Of a stretch of 7,401 bases of DNA, positions 1-6,012 are shown piece after piece; position 1 is the first letter of the stretch, and each line of letters starts with the position of its first letter. The position numbers and the translations under genes were made by a program. The notes under the pieces were generated by a model. That model saw only the letters and a program-made list of their open reading frames with translations. It made no database searches and had not been told where the DNA came from. The DNA is from Alphaproteobacteria bacterium (GTDB taxonomy: Bacteria > Pseudomonadota > Alphaproteobacteria > Micropepsales > Micropepsaceae), in the NCBI GenBank assembly GCA_947373775.1, contig CANBZE010000084.1, positions 1 through 7,401 of the forward strand. Direction: 5' to 3'.

Positions 1-370
1 GCCGTAATGAACCGGAAACCTCTGGCCCCTGCCGGGACCAAGGCCTAGCGGAAACGCCGGGCGGCGGAAAACGGGCGAGCACAGGGGGGCAGCGTAGGAG
101 CGAAAGCAAGGACGCTGTACCGATGGACCTGCAAGCGGCGGTAACCGCAATGCAGGCCGCAAGACGCGGGTCGAAAGACCAGGCCGAAAGGCTGTGTCTG
201 GCGGAGCCGGCAGCCCGGACACGCAAGTGGTCAGGCAGCCGGTGCGTCGCGAACAGTCGGAAGGGTGAAGACCTTCGCATGATGAAAATCATGCCGGGGT
301 CATGCACAGAGCCGGCGCACTGATGATGCAGTGAGGCGAGAGCGAAAGCTCCCGCCTCTTCTGCTTTCTG
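1..370 (+). ncRNA. Unassigned large structured RNA (5' end may lie outside the window)
   Basis: No convincing protein is encoded here, but the plus strand folds into many short GC-rich helices, seven capped by GNRA loops: loops at 51-54, 102-105, 173-176, 186-189, 223-226, 284-287 and 344-347. Clear helices are 89-95/112-118, 128-133/151-156 (enclosing 138-141/145-148), a three-way junction closed by 162-167/194-199 around two GAAA hairpins (169-180 and 182-193), a long stem 206-211/238-243 continuing as 213-215/234-236 to a GCAA loop, and 277-283/288-294. The loops read GAAA only on the plus strand, which sets the orientation. It ends in a long hairpin at 328-364. I looked for and did not find RNase P, tmRNA, SRP RNA, 6S, cobalamin riboswitch or group II intron domain V signatures. 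That this is a transcribed RNA is inference from folding; its function is unknown. Confidence 0.5.
328..370 (+). terminator. 3' hairpin, probable intrinsic terminator of the structured RNA
   Basis: GCAG (328-331) pairs with CTGC (361-364), GAGGCG (333-338) with CGCCTC (353-358), and GAGC (340-343) with GCTC (348-351), closed by a GAAA loop; one A/C mismatch interrupts the stem. Only a short T-rich tail follows (365-369), so it is a weak classical terminator and may simply be the 3' domain of the RNA. It could also slow transcription arriving from the convergent DUF1365 gene. Confidence 0.5.
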
Positions 371-407
371 GGCACCGCGAAATTATTCGGCTGGGCGGTA
401 GATTGCC

Positions 408-1178
408 TTATTCCGCCGGGCCGTAAACGGCCTTTGGCGCATGGGGATGGCGGCGGACCCCTTTCAGCATCAGCCGCACCGCTTCGTAGTGGATAGCCAC
501 CACCACCTTCAGGGTCATCAGGGGATAGCGCAGCAGCATTTGCAGCAGCGACCTGTCGGTCAGGGCCTTTCGCGTCCCGGCGAAGCTGGCGTTCAGGATG
601 GGGCGCCCGGCTTCTTCTTCATGGATGGAGACGGCGATGTCCTCGCCCGGCGGGCGGATGCGGAACTGGTAGCGGCAATCCAGCGACAGGAAAGGCGAGA
701 CATAGAACTGCTTGGGGCAGCCGTGCCGCACCAGCTTTTCGTCGCCGCCCACCGGCAGGACATAAGCGTGGCGCTCTTCATAGTTGTTATGGACTTCGTA
801 GATGATCGCTTTCAGCGAGCCCTGTTCGTCATCGCAGAACCACACACTGAGGGGATTGAAGACATATCCCAGGATGCGCGGATAGCAGAGCACGCGGCAC
901 CGGCCCCCGGCGCTGATGCCGGCCTTGGCCAGGATATCGTCCAGCCAGACTTTCACGGGACGGCCATCGCCGTGGTCGCGGTCCTGGAAGCTGAACAGCC
1001 CGCGCCGGTTATAGGCGAACAGCGACAGCTTGCGGTCCAGCGTCGACAGCTCACCCAGGTCCAGCAGCATGGCGAAGACCCGGTACTTGAAGCGGTGATG
1101 CCGGGGCGTGATCCGCCGGTGCATCACCCAGCCCTCATACAGGGCCGAGCCGGTCGCCGGGGACGGGGGGGAATTCAT
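408..1178 (-). CDS. DUF1365 family protein (linked to fatty-acid modification)
   Basis: A 256-residue cytoplasmic protein of the DUF1365 family. The family hallmarks are present: the N-terminal signature around residues 13-32 (YEGWVMHRR, then P25, H28, F30, Y32), the central segment RILGYVFNPLSVWFC followed by an EVHNNYEERHAY stretch, and the KQFYVSPFLSLDCRYQF segment. Members commonly sit beside cyclopropane-fatty-acid synthase and flavin amine-oxidase genes and belong to RpoE/ChrR singlet-oxygen regulons; their exact reaction is not something I can state. Here the gene stands alone: what follows it is the convergent structured RNA. An in-frame ATG at 1226 would add 16 residues, but it lies upstream of the promoter at 1183-1212 and the added residues do not resemble the family, so I chose 1178. 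The start is four bases from the predicted -10 element, suggesting a leaderless message. No Shine-Dalgarno sequence can fit in that case. Confidence 0.88.
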   Translation of the reverse strand: MNSPPSPATGSALYEGWVMHRRITPRHHRFKYRVFAMLLDLGELSTLDRKLSLFAYNRRGLFSFQDRDHGDGRPVKVWLDDILAKAGISAGGRCRVLCYPRILGYVFNPLSVWFCDDEQGSLKAIIYEVHNNYEERHAYVLPVGGDEKLVRHGCPKQFYVSPFLSLDCRYQFRIRPPGEDIAVSIHEEEAGRPILNASFAGTRKALTDRSLLQMLLRYPLMTLKVVVAIHYEAVRLMLKGVRRHPHAPKAVYGPAE

Positions 1179-1182
1179 ACTG

Positions 1183-1212
1183 CATTTACGCTCTTCGGCC
1201 CGGGACAGATCA
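1183..1212 (-). promoter_or_regulatory. ECF11 (RpoE/ChrR-type) promoter for the DUF1365 gene
   Basis: On the minus strand, TGATCT (1212-1207) is followed after 18 bases by TAAATG (1188-1183). TGATC-type -35 elements are characteristic of promoters read by the RpoE partner of ChrR. The same arrangement occurs on the opposite strand for the sigma operon (TGATCC-N18-TAAATC). The ATG at 1178 begins four bases beyond the -10 element, so transcription would start at or within a base or two of the start codon. The assignment rests on the motif, the matched spacing and the adjacent sigma gene. Confidence 0.68.
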
Positions 1213-1218
1213 AGCCAT

Positions 1219-1248
1219 TGATCCAACTCGCCCGCAGCCTCGTAAATC
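1219..1248 (+). promoter_or_regulatory. ECF11 (RpoE/ChrR-type) autoregulatory promoter of the sigma/anti-sigma operon
   Basis: TGATCC (1219-1224), an 18-base spacer, then TAAATC (1243-1248). The -35 equals the hexamer known for RpoE/ChrR-controlled promoters. Its position directly upstream of the sigma gene fits the usual autoregulation. The two -35 elements of the divergent promoters are only six bases apart (1213-1218), so two holoenzymes might not bind at once. Transcription should begin near 1253-1256, which bears on the choice of sigma start codon. Confidence 0.75.
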
Positions 1249-1333
1249 CGCTATGTTGGCCCATGCTCTGCGCCCCTCTTTCCCGGTCTTTCGCCCGGCT
1301 TTCCGCCGGTCCGCCGTGCTATTGCGCCTGCCC

Positions 1334-1882
1334 ATGAAGCCCGAAGTGCTGGAAATGAACGCCCTTTTGGGCCGCGTGGCGTCGGAACGTGACCGGACGG
1401 CCTTTGCCGCCCTGTTTTCCCATTTCGCTCCCCGGGTGAAGGCCTATCTGCTGCGCCAGGGCGCCCCCGCTTCGGTGGCGGAGGACCTGGCGCAGGAAGC
1501 CCTGCTCAGCCTGTGGCGCAAGGCGCACCTGTTCGATCCCGCCAAGGCGTCGGTGGGGACCTGGCTGTTCACCATCGCCCGTAACCTGCGGATCGATGCC
1601 ATCCGCCGCGAAAAGCGGCCCGAGCTGGACCCGGAAGACTTCATGCCGGACAGCGGTCCCGCCGCCGATGAAGGCCTGGTCCAGGCGGACGACGAATCCC
1701 GCCTGCGGCTGGCGCTGAAGGAGTTGCCGGCCGACCAGATCCAGGTGGTGGAATTGTCCTTCTTCGCCGACAAGCCGCATAGCCAGATCGCCACCGAACT
1801 GGGCATTCCGCTGGGCACCGTGAAGTCGCGGCTGCGCCTGGCCATGTCGCGTCTCAAGCGCGCGCTGGGAGAGGCGGAATGA
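1334..1882 (+). CDS. rpoE: ECF RNA polymerase sigma factor, RpoE/ECF11 type
   Basis: A 182-residue group 4 sigma factor that would direct RNA polymerase to TGATC-type promoters in response to photo-oxidative stress. Sigma region 2 covers about residues 22-92, including the AEDLAQEALLSLW core-binding helix and TWLFTIARNLRIDAIRR, the -10 recognition segment. Sigma region 4 covers about residues 123-182, with the helix-turn-helix HSQIATELGIPLGTVKSRL reading the -35. The sequence resembles Rhodobacter sphaeroides RpoE, and the downstream ChrR-like gene supports the ECF11 assignment. Start choice: 1334 gives the family length (about 180 residues) but has no clear Shine-Dalgarno sequence. An ATG at 1253, four bases after the -10 element, would add 27 basic residues on a leaderless message, and an ATG at 1355 would remove seven residues. 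The stop overlaps the next gene's start, so the pair is probably translationally coupled. Confidence 0.92.
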   Translation: MKPEVLEMNALLGRVASERDRTAFAALFSHFAPRVKAYLLRQGAPASVAEDLAQEALLSLWRKAHLFDPAKASVGTWLFTIARNLRIDAIRREKRPELDPEDFMPDSGPAADEGLVQADDESRLRLALKELPADQIQVVELSFFADKPHSQIATELGIPLGTVKSRLRLAMSRLKRALGEAE

Positions 1883-2520
1883 TCCATCACCATCCCGGCG
1901 AAGACTTGCTGCTGGCCTATGCCGCCGGCGCTGCCGATGAGGCGCTCAGCCTGATCGTTGCCACCCACATGACCTACTGCGCCATCTGCCGTTTGCGCGG
2001 CAAGAAGCTGGATAGCCTGGGCGGCGCGCTGCTGCAGGAATTGCCGCCTGCGCAGTTGGATGCCGGCGCGCTGGACAATGTGCTGGCGCGGCTGGATGCA
2101 GCCAAGCCTTACGAGCGCCCGAAGCGGGCGGCCAGCCGGGACGGCACACCGGCGCCGCTGCGCGCCTATATCGGCGGTGATCTCAGTACCGTGCGCTGGC
2201 GCAAGATGGGCCCGCGCCTGTCCTATGCGCCGCTGTTCAAGCGCGGCAACGTCACGGCCCGCCTGTTGCGGGGCTCTCCCGGCGCCGACAGCGGGGCGCA
2301 CAGCCATCATGGCAGCGAATTTACCGTGGTGCTGCGGGGCGGTTACACCGACCTGACCGGCAATTACGGTCCCGGCGACCTGCAGATGATGGAAGACGGC
2401 ATGTCCCACAATGTCGTGGCCGATCCCGGCGAGGACTGCATCAACCTGGCGGTGACCACCGGGCCGCTGAAGTTCGAAAGCCTGCTCCAGAAGATTGCAG
2501 CGCCTCTCTTTGGCTTCTAA
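1879..2520 (+). CDS. chrR: ChrR-family zinc-dependent anti-sigma factor with C-terminal cupin domain
   Basis: A 213-residue cytoplasmic anti-sigma factor that should bind and silence the preceding sigma factor and release it on singlet-oxygen stress. The N-terminal anti-sigma domain has the zinc motif H5-x24-H30-x3-C34-x2-C37, one residue offset from the H6/H31/C35/C38 set of R. sphaeroides ChrR. The C-terminal cupin domain (about residues 90-205) carries H141, H143, E147 and H177, the same numbering as the second zinc site of that protein. Of the cysteine pair I recall near 187-189 in the Rhodobacter protein, only C187 remains; position 189 is Asn. The ATG overlaps the sigma stop (ATGA) and is preceded by a purine-rich Shine-Dalgarno sequence at 1867-1874, which argues for coupled, stoichiometric synthesis. 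Metal binding and function are inferred from conserved ligands. Confidence 0.93.
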   Translation: MIHHHPGEDLLLAYAAGAADEALSLIVATHMTYCAICRLRGKKLDSLGGALLQELPPAQLDAGALDNVLARLDAAKPYERPKRAASRDGTPAPLRAYIGGDLSTVRWRKMGPRLSYAPLFKRGNVTARLLRGSPGADSGAHSHHGSEFTVVLRGGYTDLTGNYGPGDLQMMEDGMSHNVVADPGEDCINLAVTTGPLKFESLLQKIAAPLFGF

Positions 2521-2550
2521 AACGCTTCTTCCATTCTCTGGGAGACACGC

Positions 2551-3525
<975 letters not shown>

Positions 3526-3530
3526 AACAA

Positions 3531-3558
3531 AAAGGGCGCCACATGGGCGCCCTTTTTT
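3531..3558. terminator. Bidirectional intrinsic terminator
   Basis: AAAGGGCGCC (3531-3540) and GGCGCCCTTT (3546-3555) form a perfect 10-bp stem with a five-base loop. A run of six T (3553-3558) follows on the plus strand, and a matching A-run precedes the stem, giving T's on the minus strand. It lies between the convergent aldo/keto reductase and efflux lipoprotein genes and can serve both. Confidence 0.92.
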
Positions 3559-3576
3559 ATTCCTGTGATGGGCGGC

Positions 3577-5022
3577 TTACAGCGGCCACCAATCCAGTTG
3601 GTTCTTGTAGGCCTCATCCGAAGCCTTCTGCTCCCAGCCGCCGCCCAGCGCATTGTATAGCGACAGGCTGGCTTCGAGACGCGACAGCTTGGTCTGCACC
3701 AGCGCCTGCTGCGCATCGAACAGGTTCCGCTGGTTGTTCAGCAGCGACACGATGTCGATGGTGCCTTCGCGGTACTGAAGCTCAGAGATGCGGTAGGCCT
3801 CGGCATCGGCCTTGGTCTGGATTTCCACCAGCGCAAGCTGGTCGGCGGTGCTCTTCACGGTGCCCAGCGCGCTTTCCACGTCACTGAAGGCCTGGAAGAC
3901 GGTCTTGCGGTAGGTGGCGACCAGTTCCTGCTGGCGCGCCTGCTCGAAATCATTGCGGGCATGGATGGCGCCGCCGTCGAAGATGCTCTGCAGGATCGAG
4001 GCGCCGATGCTGAAGGCGAAGCCCGCCGGGTTGAACAGGTTGGACAGCTGCGACACAGGACCATAACCGGCGCTGCCGGTCAGGCTGAGCGACGGGAAGT
4101 ACAAGGTGCGCGCCGCGTCCACGCTGGCATGGGCCGAAAACAGGTTGGCTTCGGCCTGGGCGATGGACGGATTGCGCAGCAGCAGTTCCGACGGCATGCC
4201 TGGCTGCACCAGGGGCGGCGCGATGCCGTCCAGGTTCTGCGCCTTGATGTCATAGCCTTCGGGGGCGCGGCCGAGCAGGATCGCCAGCGCATAGCGGGCT
4301 TCCTTTTCGGATTCGATATAGCCGGGCAGGGTGGATTCCTGCTGCGCCAGGAGGGCCTGTTGTTCGGCCAGGTCCAGGTTGGACGACACGCCGCTGTTCA
4401 CCTTGGCCTGGGTGATGGCCAGGATGCGCTTGGCGGCGGCGATGTTGGCGTTGGCGATGGCGATGCGTTCGCGGAAGGCCAGGATGGTGAAATATTCGTC
4501 GGCCACCTGCGCAGCGGTGGAGATGCCGACCACGGCGGCGGCATAGCGCTGAGCGCGCAGGTCTTCGCGCGCGGCCTTCAGGTCCAGATACTGGGTGCCG
4601 AAGAAGCCCTGCTGGTAGCTGGAGGTCAGGCCGGCGGAGAAGGCGTTGCGGGCGCGCGGGATGGCGGAATTGCCGCCGCTGCGGGTGCCGCCGATGGAGC
4701 CGTTCAGGGTGGGGAACAGCGCCGCCAAAGCGATACCGTCATTGGCTTCGGCCTGCAGCACACGGGCCGCGGCGACGGCGATGTCGAGATTTTCCTTCTG
4801 CGCCGTGTCTTCCAGTGGCGACAGTTCTTCGGCGCCATACTTGGACCACCAGTCATTCTGGGGCCAGACGGGCGCGCTGCTGGCCATCGGCGCGGTGAAG
4901 CCCGGGGGCACGTCGCCGGGACGGTCCAGGGGGGTCGGATTGGCAGTGCAGGCCGCGATGCTGACGGCAAGTACGCTGGCGCTTACGCCACGAAGAAAGG
5001 CGCCACGAAACAAGGACTTCAT
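3577..5022 (-). CDS. NodT-family outer-membrane efflux lipoprotein (TolC-like)
   Basis: A 481-residue outer-membrane factor, the exit duct of tripartite RND-type efflux systems; it would trimerise into a beta-barrel with a periplasmic alpha-barrel. The N-terminus is a lipoprotein signal: basic MKSLFRG, a hydrophobic stretch, and lipobox IAAC with C25 as the lipidated residue. Two TolC-type repeats follow, about residues 60-260 and 280-465, rich in long heptad-like helices such as the segment around LEDTAQKENLDIAVAAARV and the LDLAEQQALLAQQESTLPGY stretch. The C-terminal SLYNALGGGWE is a NodT-family hallmark. Length is normal. The start at 5022 has a purine-rich stretch (AAAGAGAG) just upstream. 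No inner-membrane pump or membrane-fusion partner lies on either side: 625 bases upstream are non-coding and the downstream gene is convergent. The duct must therefore pair with a pump encoded elsewhere. The substrate is unknown. Confidence 0.93.
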   Translation of the reverse strand: MKSLFRGAFLRGVSASVLAVSIAACTANPTPLDRPGDVPPGFTAPMASSAPVWPQNDWWSKYGAEELSPLEDTAQKENLDIAVAAARVLQAEANDGIALAALFPTLNGSIGGTRSGGNSAIPRARNAFSAGLTSSYQQGFFGTQYLDLKAAREDLRAQRYAAAVVGISTAAQVADEYFTILAFRERIAIANANIAAAKRILAITQAKVNSGVSSNLDLAEQQALLAQQESTLPGYIESEKEARYALAILLGRAPEGYDIKAQNLDGIAPPLVQPGMPSELLLRNPSIAQAEANLFSAHASVDAARTLYFPSLSLTGSAGYGPVSQLSNLFNPAGFAFSIGASILQSIFDGGAIHARNDFEQARQQELVATYRKTVFQAFSDVESALGTVKSTADQLALVEIQTKADAEAYRISELQYREGTIDIVSLLNNQRNLFDAQQALVQTKLSRLEASLSLYNALGGGWEQKASDEAYKNQLDWWPL

Positions 5023-5060
5023 TGAACTCTCTTTGCCAAAATGGTGCGGCCCCGCCGCGG

Positions 5061-5066
5061 ATTATA
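5061..5066 (-). promoter_or_regulatory. Possible -10 element for the efflux lipoprotein gene
   Basis: The minus strand reads TATAAT here, a perfect vegetative -10 hexamer in an AT-rich patch of an otherwise GC-rich region, 38 bases upstream of the start codon at 5022. No good -35 hexamer is found at the usual spacing, so the promoter may need an activator or be weak. Confidence 0.4.
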
Positions 5067-5242
5067 AATTCTATCTCTTAAGGCCCCGATACCGGCCCCG
5101 TTCCCGCAAATATGGCGGTCGGCGGCCACTAGGCAAGGCCCAAGCTGTAAAGCTTTGTCGCACTGCACCCTTTTTACGGGCTCATTGGTACGCTGGTGAT
5201 GTCACAGGCGTATTTGCCGCCCGCGGGCCATTCCTCTACCAG

Positions 5243-5269
5243 ACGGTATCTTGTAGTGCAAGATACCGT
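5243..5269. promoter_or_regulatory. 27-bp perfect palindrome, probable operator
   Basis: ACGGTATCTTG (5243-5253) is repeated in exact inverted form as CAAGATACCGT (5259-5269) around a five-base centre. The arms are mixed AT/GC and no T-run follows, so a site for a dimeric repressor of the TetR, PadR or MarR kind fits better than a terminator. It lies about 220 bp upstream of the efflux lipoprotein gene, a class often controlled by such repressors. No repressor gene lies in this window. As RNA it could also form an 11-bp stem. Confidence 0.55.
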
Positions 5270-5316
5270 TTCGAGGTTCCAGGGTATTCCCGGCTACCGA
5301 AGTGAGGGAAATAAAT

Positions 5317-5371
5317 GGACGGCCGGACTTGTGGCTCAACGTGGGGGGCACCTGAGCCGGTCCGACCGTCC
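5317..5371. repeat. 55-base near-perfect inverted repeat (long hairpin)
   Basis: Pairings are 5317-5322 with 5366-5371, 5324-5328 with 5360-5364, 5333-5338 with 5353-5358 and 5341-5343 with 5349-5351, leaving one C/A mismatch and small internal loops. The apical loop is five G on the plus strand and five C on the minus strand. No T-run follows on either strand, so it is not a simple terminator. A C-rich loop, if the minus strand is transcribed, would resemble those of small RNAs that pair with ribosome binding sites; this is speculation. Confidence 0.5.
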
Positions 5372-5530
5372 GTAATTGGCTTGTATCCTTAAGGTGGAGC
5401 GCCGGACGGACACGAGGCCAGCCGCAAGCATCCTCCCGCGGGGCCGGGAGGTGAAGGGTTGGAGGCTTTCTAAATTGTAACGGAATGTCGTCTGCGGCCC
5501 CCACGCAAAAGTCCGGCGAAACAAATCTTT

Positions 5531-5577
5531 GTGACAGCGTGCCGGGTGCATTCTGGCGCCCGTAACGCCGCTGTCAC
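5531..5577 (+). repeat. Inverted repeat hairpin
   Basis: GTGACAGCG (5531-5539) pairs perfectly with CGCTGTCAC (5569-5577). Inside, CGGGTGC (5543-5549) pairs with GCGCCCG (5556-5562) using one G-U pair, which favours the plus strand as the RNA. Its loop is six bases. It sits just before the terminator at 5600-5629 and is of unknown role. Confidence 0.45.
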
Positions 5578-5599
5578 GGGCAGAAGGCTGCGCAAAGAA

Positions 5600-5629
5600 A
5601 AAGGCCCGCGAGTCGCCTCGCGGGCCTTT
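5600..5629 (-). terminator. Intrinsic terminator of the small exported-protein gene
   Basis: AAAGGCCCGCGAG (5600-5612) and CTCGCGGGCCTTT (5617-5629) form a perfect 13-bp stem with a four-base loop. On the minus strand a T-rich tract (TTTTTCTTT) follows, 18 bases after the stop codon of the gene at 5648. The plus strand has only TTTG after the stem, so termination is mainly leftward. Confidence 0.9.
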
Positions 5630-5647
5630 GTCGGTAATCAAACGATC

Positions 5648-5893
5648 TTAGTAGTAGTGCGCCGAACCGGCCCAGGCGTTCTTGGCGTTCTGGCTGCGCT
5701 CCATCTCGTTGCGCTGCATGCGGGCGTTGCGCGTGGCGATGGCGCCGCGGCTGCCGTCTTCGCTCATGGCGCTATAGGTGTGCTTCTGCTGCGCATCGGT
5801 CGCCATCGCGGTCTGCTGCGGAGCGGTGGTTTCGGCGGCGAAAGCGGGGGCGGCGAACAGGGCGATGCTCGCGGCGATGATCAAGGTCTTCAT
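5648..5893 (-). CDS. Small exported protein of unknown function
   Basis: An 81-residue protein I do not recognise. It begins with a clear Sec signal peptide, MKTLIIAASIALFAAPAFA, with likely cleavage after A19. The mature part of about 62 residues is hydrophilic, rich in A, Q, N, M, S and R, has no cysteine, and ends WAGSAHYY. It is probably periplasmic and largely disordered or helical. The start at 5893 is fixed by a strong GGAGAAG ribosome binding site about five bases upstream and by the signal peptide; a longer in-frame reading from 5968 starts upstream of the promoter and is rejected. A GGAAC-N17-CGTT promoter lies upstream and a strong terminator downstream, so it is a single-gene unit, likely induced in the general stress response. 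Short secreted proteins of this kind are common among EcfG targets. Confidence 0.85.
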   Translation of the reverse strand: MKTLIIAASIALFAAPAFAAETTAPQQTAMATDAQQKHTYSAMSEDGSRGAIATRNARMQRNEMERSQNAKNAWAGSAHYY

Positions 5894-5936
5894 GGGGTCT
5901 TCTCCTGTGTTCGTCTCTGTTCGTTCAAGACGTGAC

Positions 5937-5962
5937 AACGAAGTAGACCCGCACACTGTTCC
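5937..5962 (-). promoter_or_regulatory. EcfG-type general stress promoter
   Basis: On the minus strand, GGAAC (5962-5958) is followed after 17 bases by CGTT (5940-5937). This matches the alphaproteobacterial general stress sigma factor consensus GGAAC-N16/17-CGTT. The predicted start near 5930 gives a leader of roughly 35-40 bases that contains the GGAGAAG ribosome binding site of the small exported-protein gene. Confidence 0.75.
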
Positions 5963-6012
5963 GCACAAGCCCTTGAAAATATTAATTTATTCTGCCTGTT
6001 CGCTGTGCGTGC

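Larger units (their letters stand above)
5270..5599. other. Gene-free intergenic stretch with several strong inverted repeats
   Basis: I see no protein gene here: the short open frames lack good starts, overlap one another and resemble nothing. The stretch instead holds stable inverted repeats at 5317-5371, 5432-5451 (7-bp GC stem CCTCCCG/CGGGAGG) and 5531-5577. GCCGGAC occurs at 5322-5328 and 5401-5407, with its complement GTCCGGC at 5511-5517. CCGTCCG at 5366-5372 can pair either with 5317-5322 or with CGGACGG at 5403-5409. These alternatives suggest a folded RNA or long regulatory leader, but no promoter or transcript direction is clear. Confidence 0.35.

Noticed and set aside
271..300. 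Hairpin resembling group II intron domain V (GAAA-capped)
   Set aside because: It lacks the two-base bulge and the catalytic AGC triad of domain V, no intron start sequence is present, and no reverse transcriptase is nearby.
123..323. 66-codon plus-strand open frame inside the structured RNA
   Set aside because: It has no ribosome binding site or recognisable product, and its bases are accounted for by paired stems and GNRA loops.
1..370. RNase P RNA, tmRNA, HEARO/omega RNA or cobalamin riboswitch
   Set aside because: The universal P4 sequences of RNase P, the tmRNA tag and acceptor ends, an adjacent IscB gene, and the B12 box were looked for and not found.
441..1337. 298-codon plus-strand frame antisense to the DUF1365 gene
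   Set aside because: The minus-strand protein carries clear DUF1365 signatures; this frame is its shadow and runs into the sigma gene.
1880..1885. TGATCC at the sigma/chrR junction as another ECF11 -35 element
   Set aside because: No TAAA-type -10 follows at 17-18 bases, and the bases are explained by the overlapping stop and start codons.
3961..5025. 354-codon plus-strand frame antisense to the efflux lipoprotein
   Set aside because: The opposite strand encodes a full-length NodT protein with lipobox and family motifs; this frame is low-complexity G, A, D, V-rich shadow.
5202..5641. Two minus-strand open frames of about 100 codons in the intergenic region
   Set aside because: They overlap each other in different frames, cross strong hairpins and the terminator, lack ribosome binding sites at their starts, and look like no known protein.
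5530..5935. 134-codon plus-strand frame across the small exported-protein gene
   Set aside because: It is antisense to a gene with signal peptide, ribosome binding site, promoter and terminator, and reads through that terminator stem.
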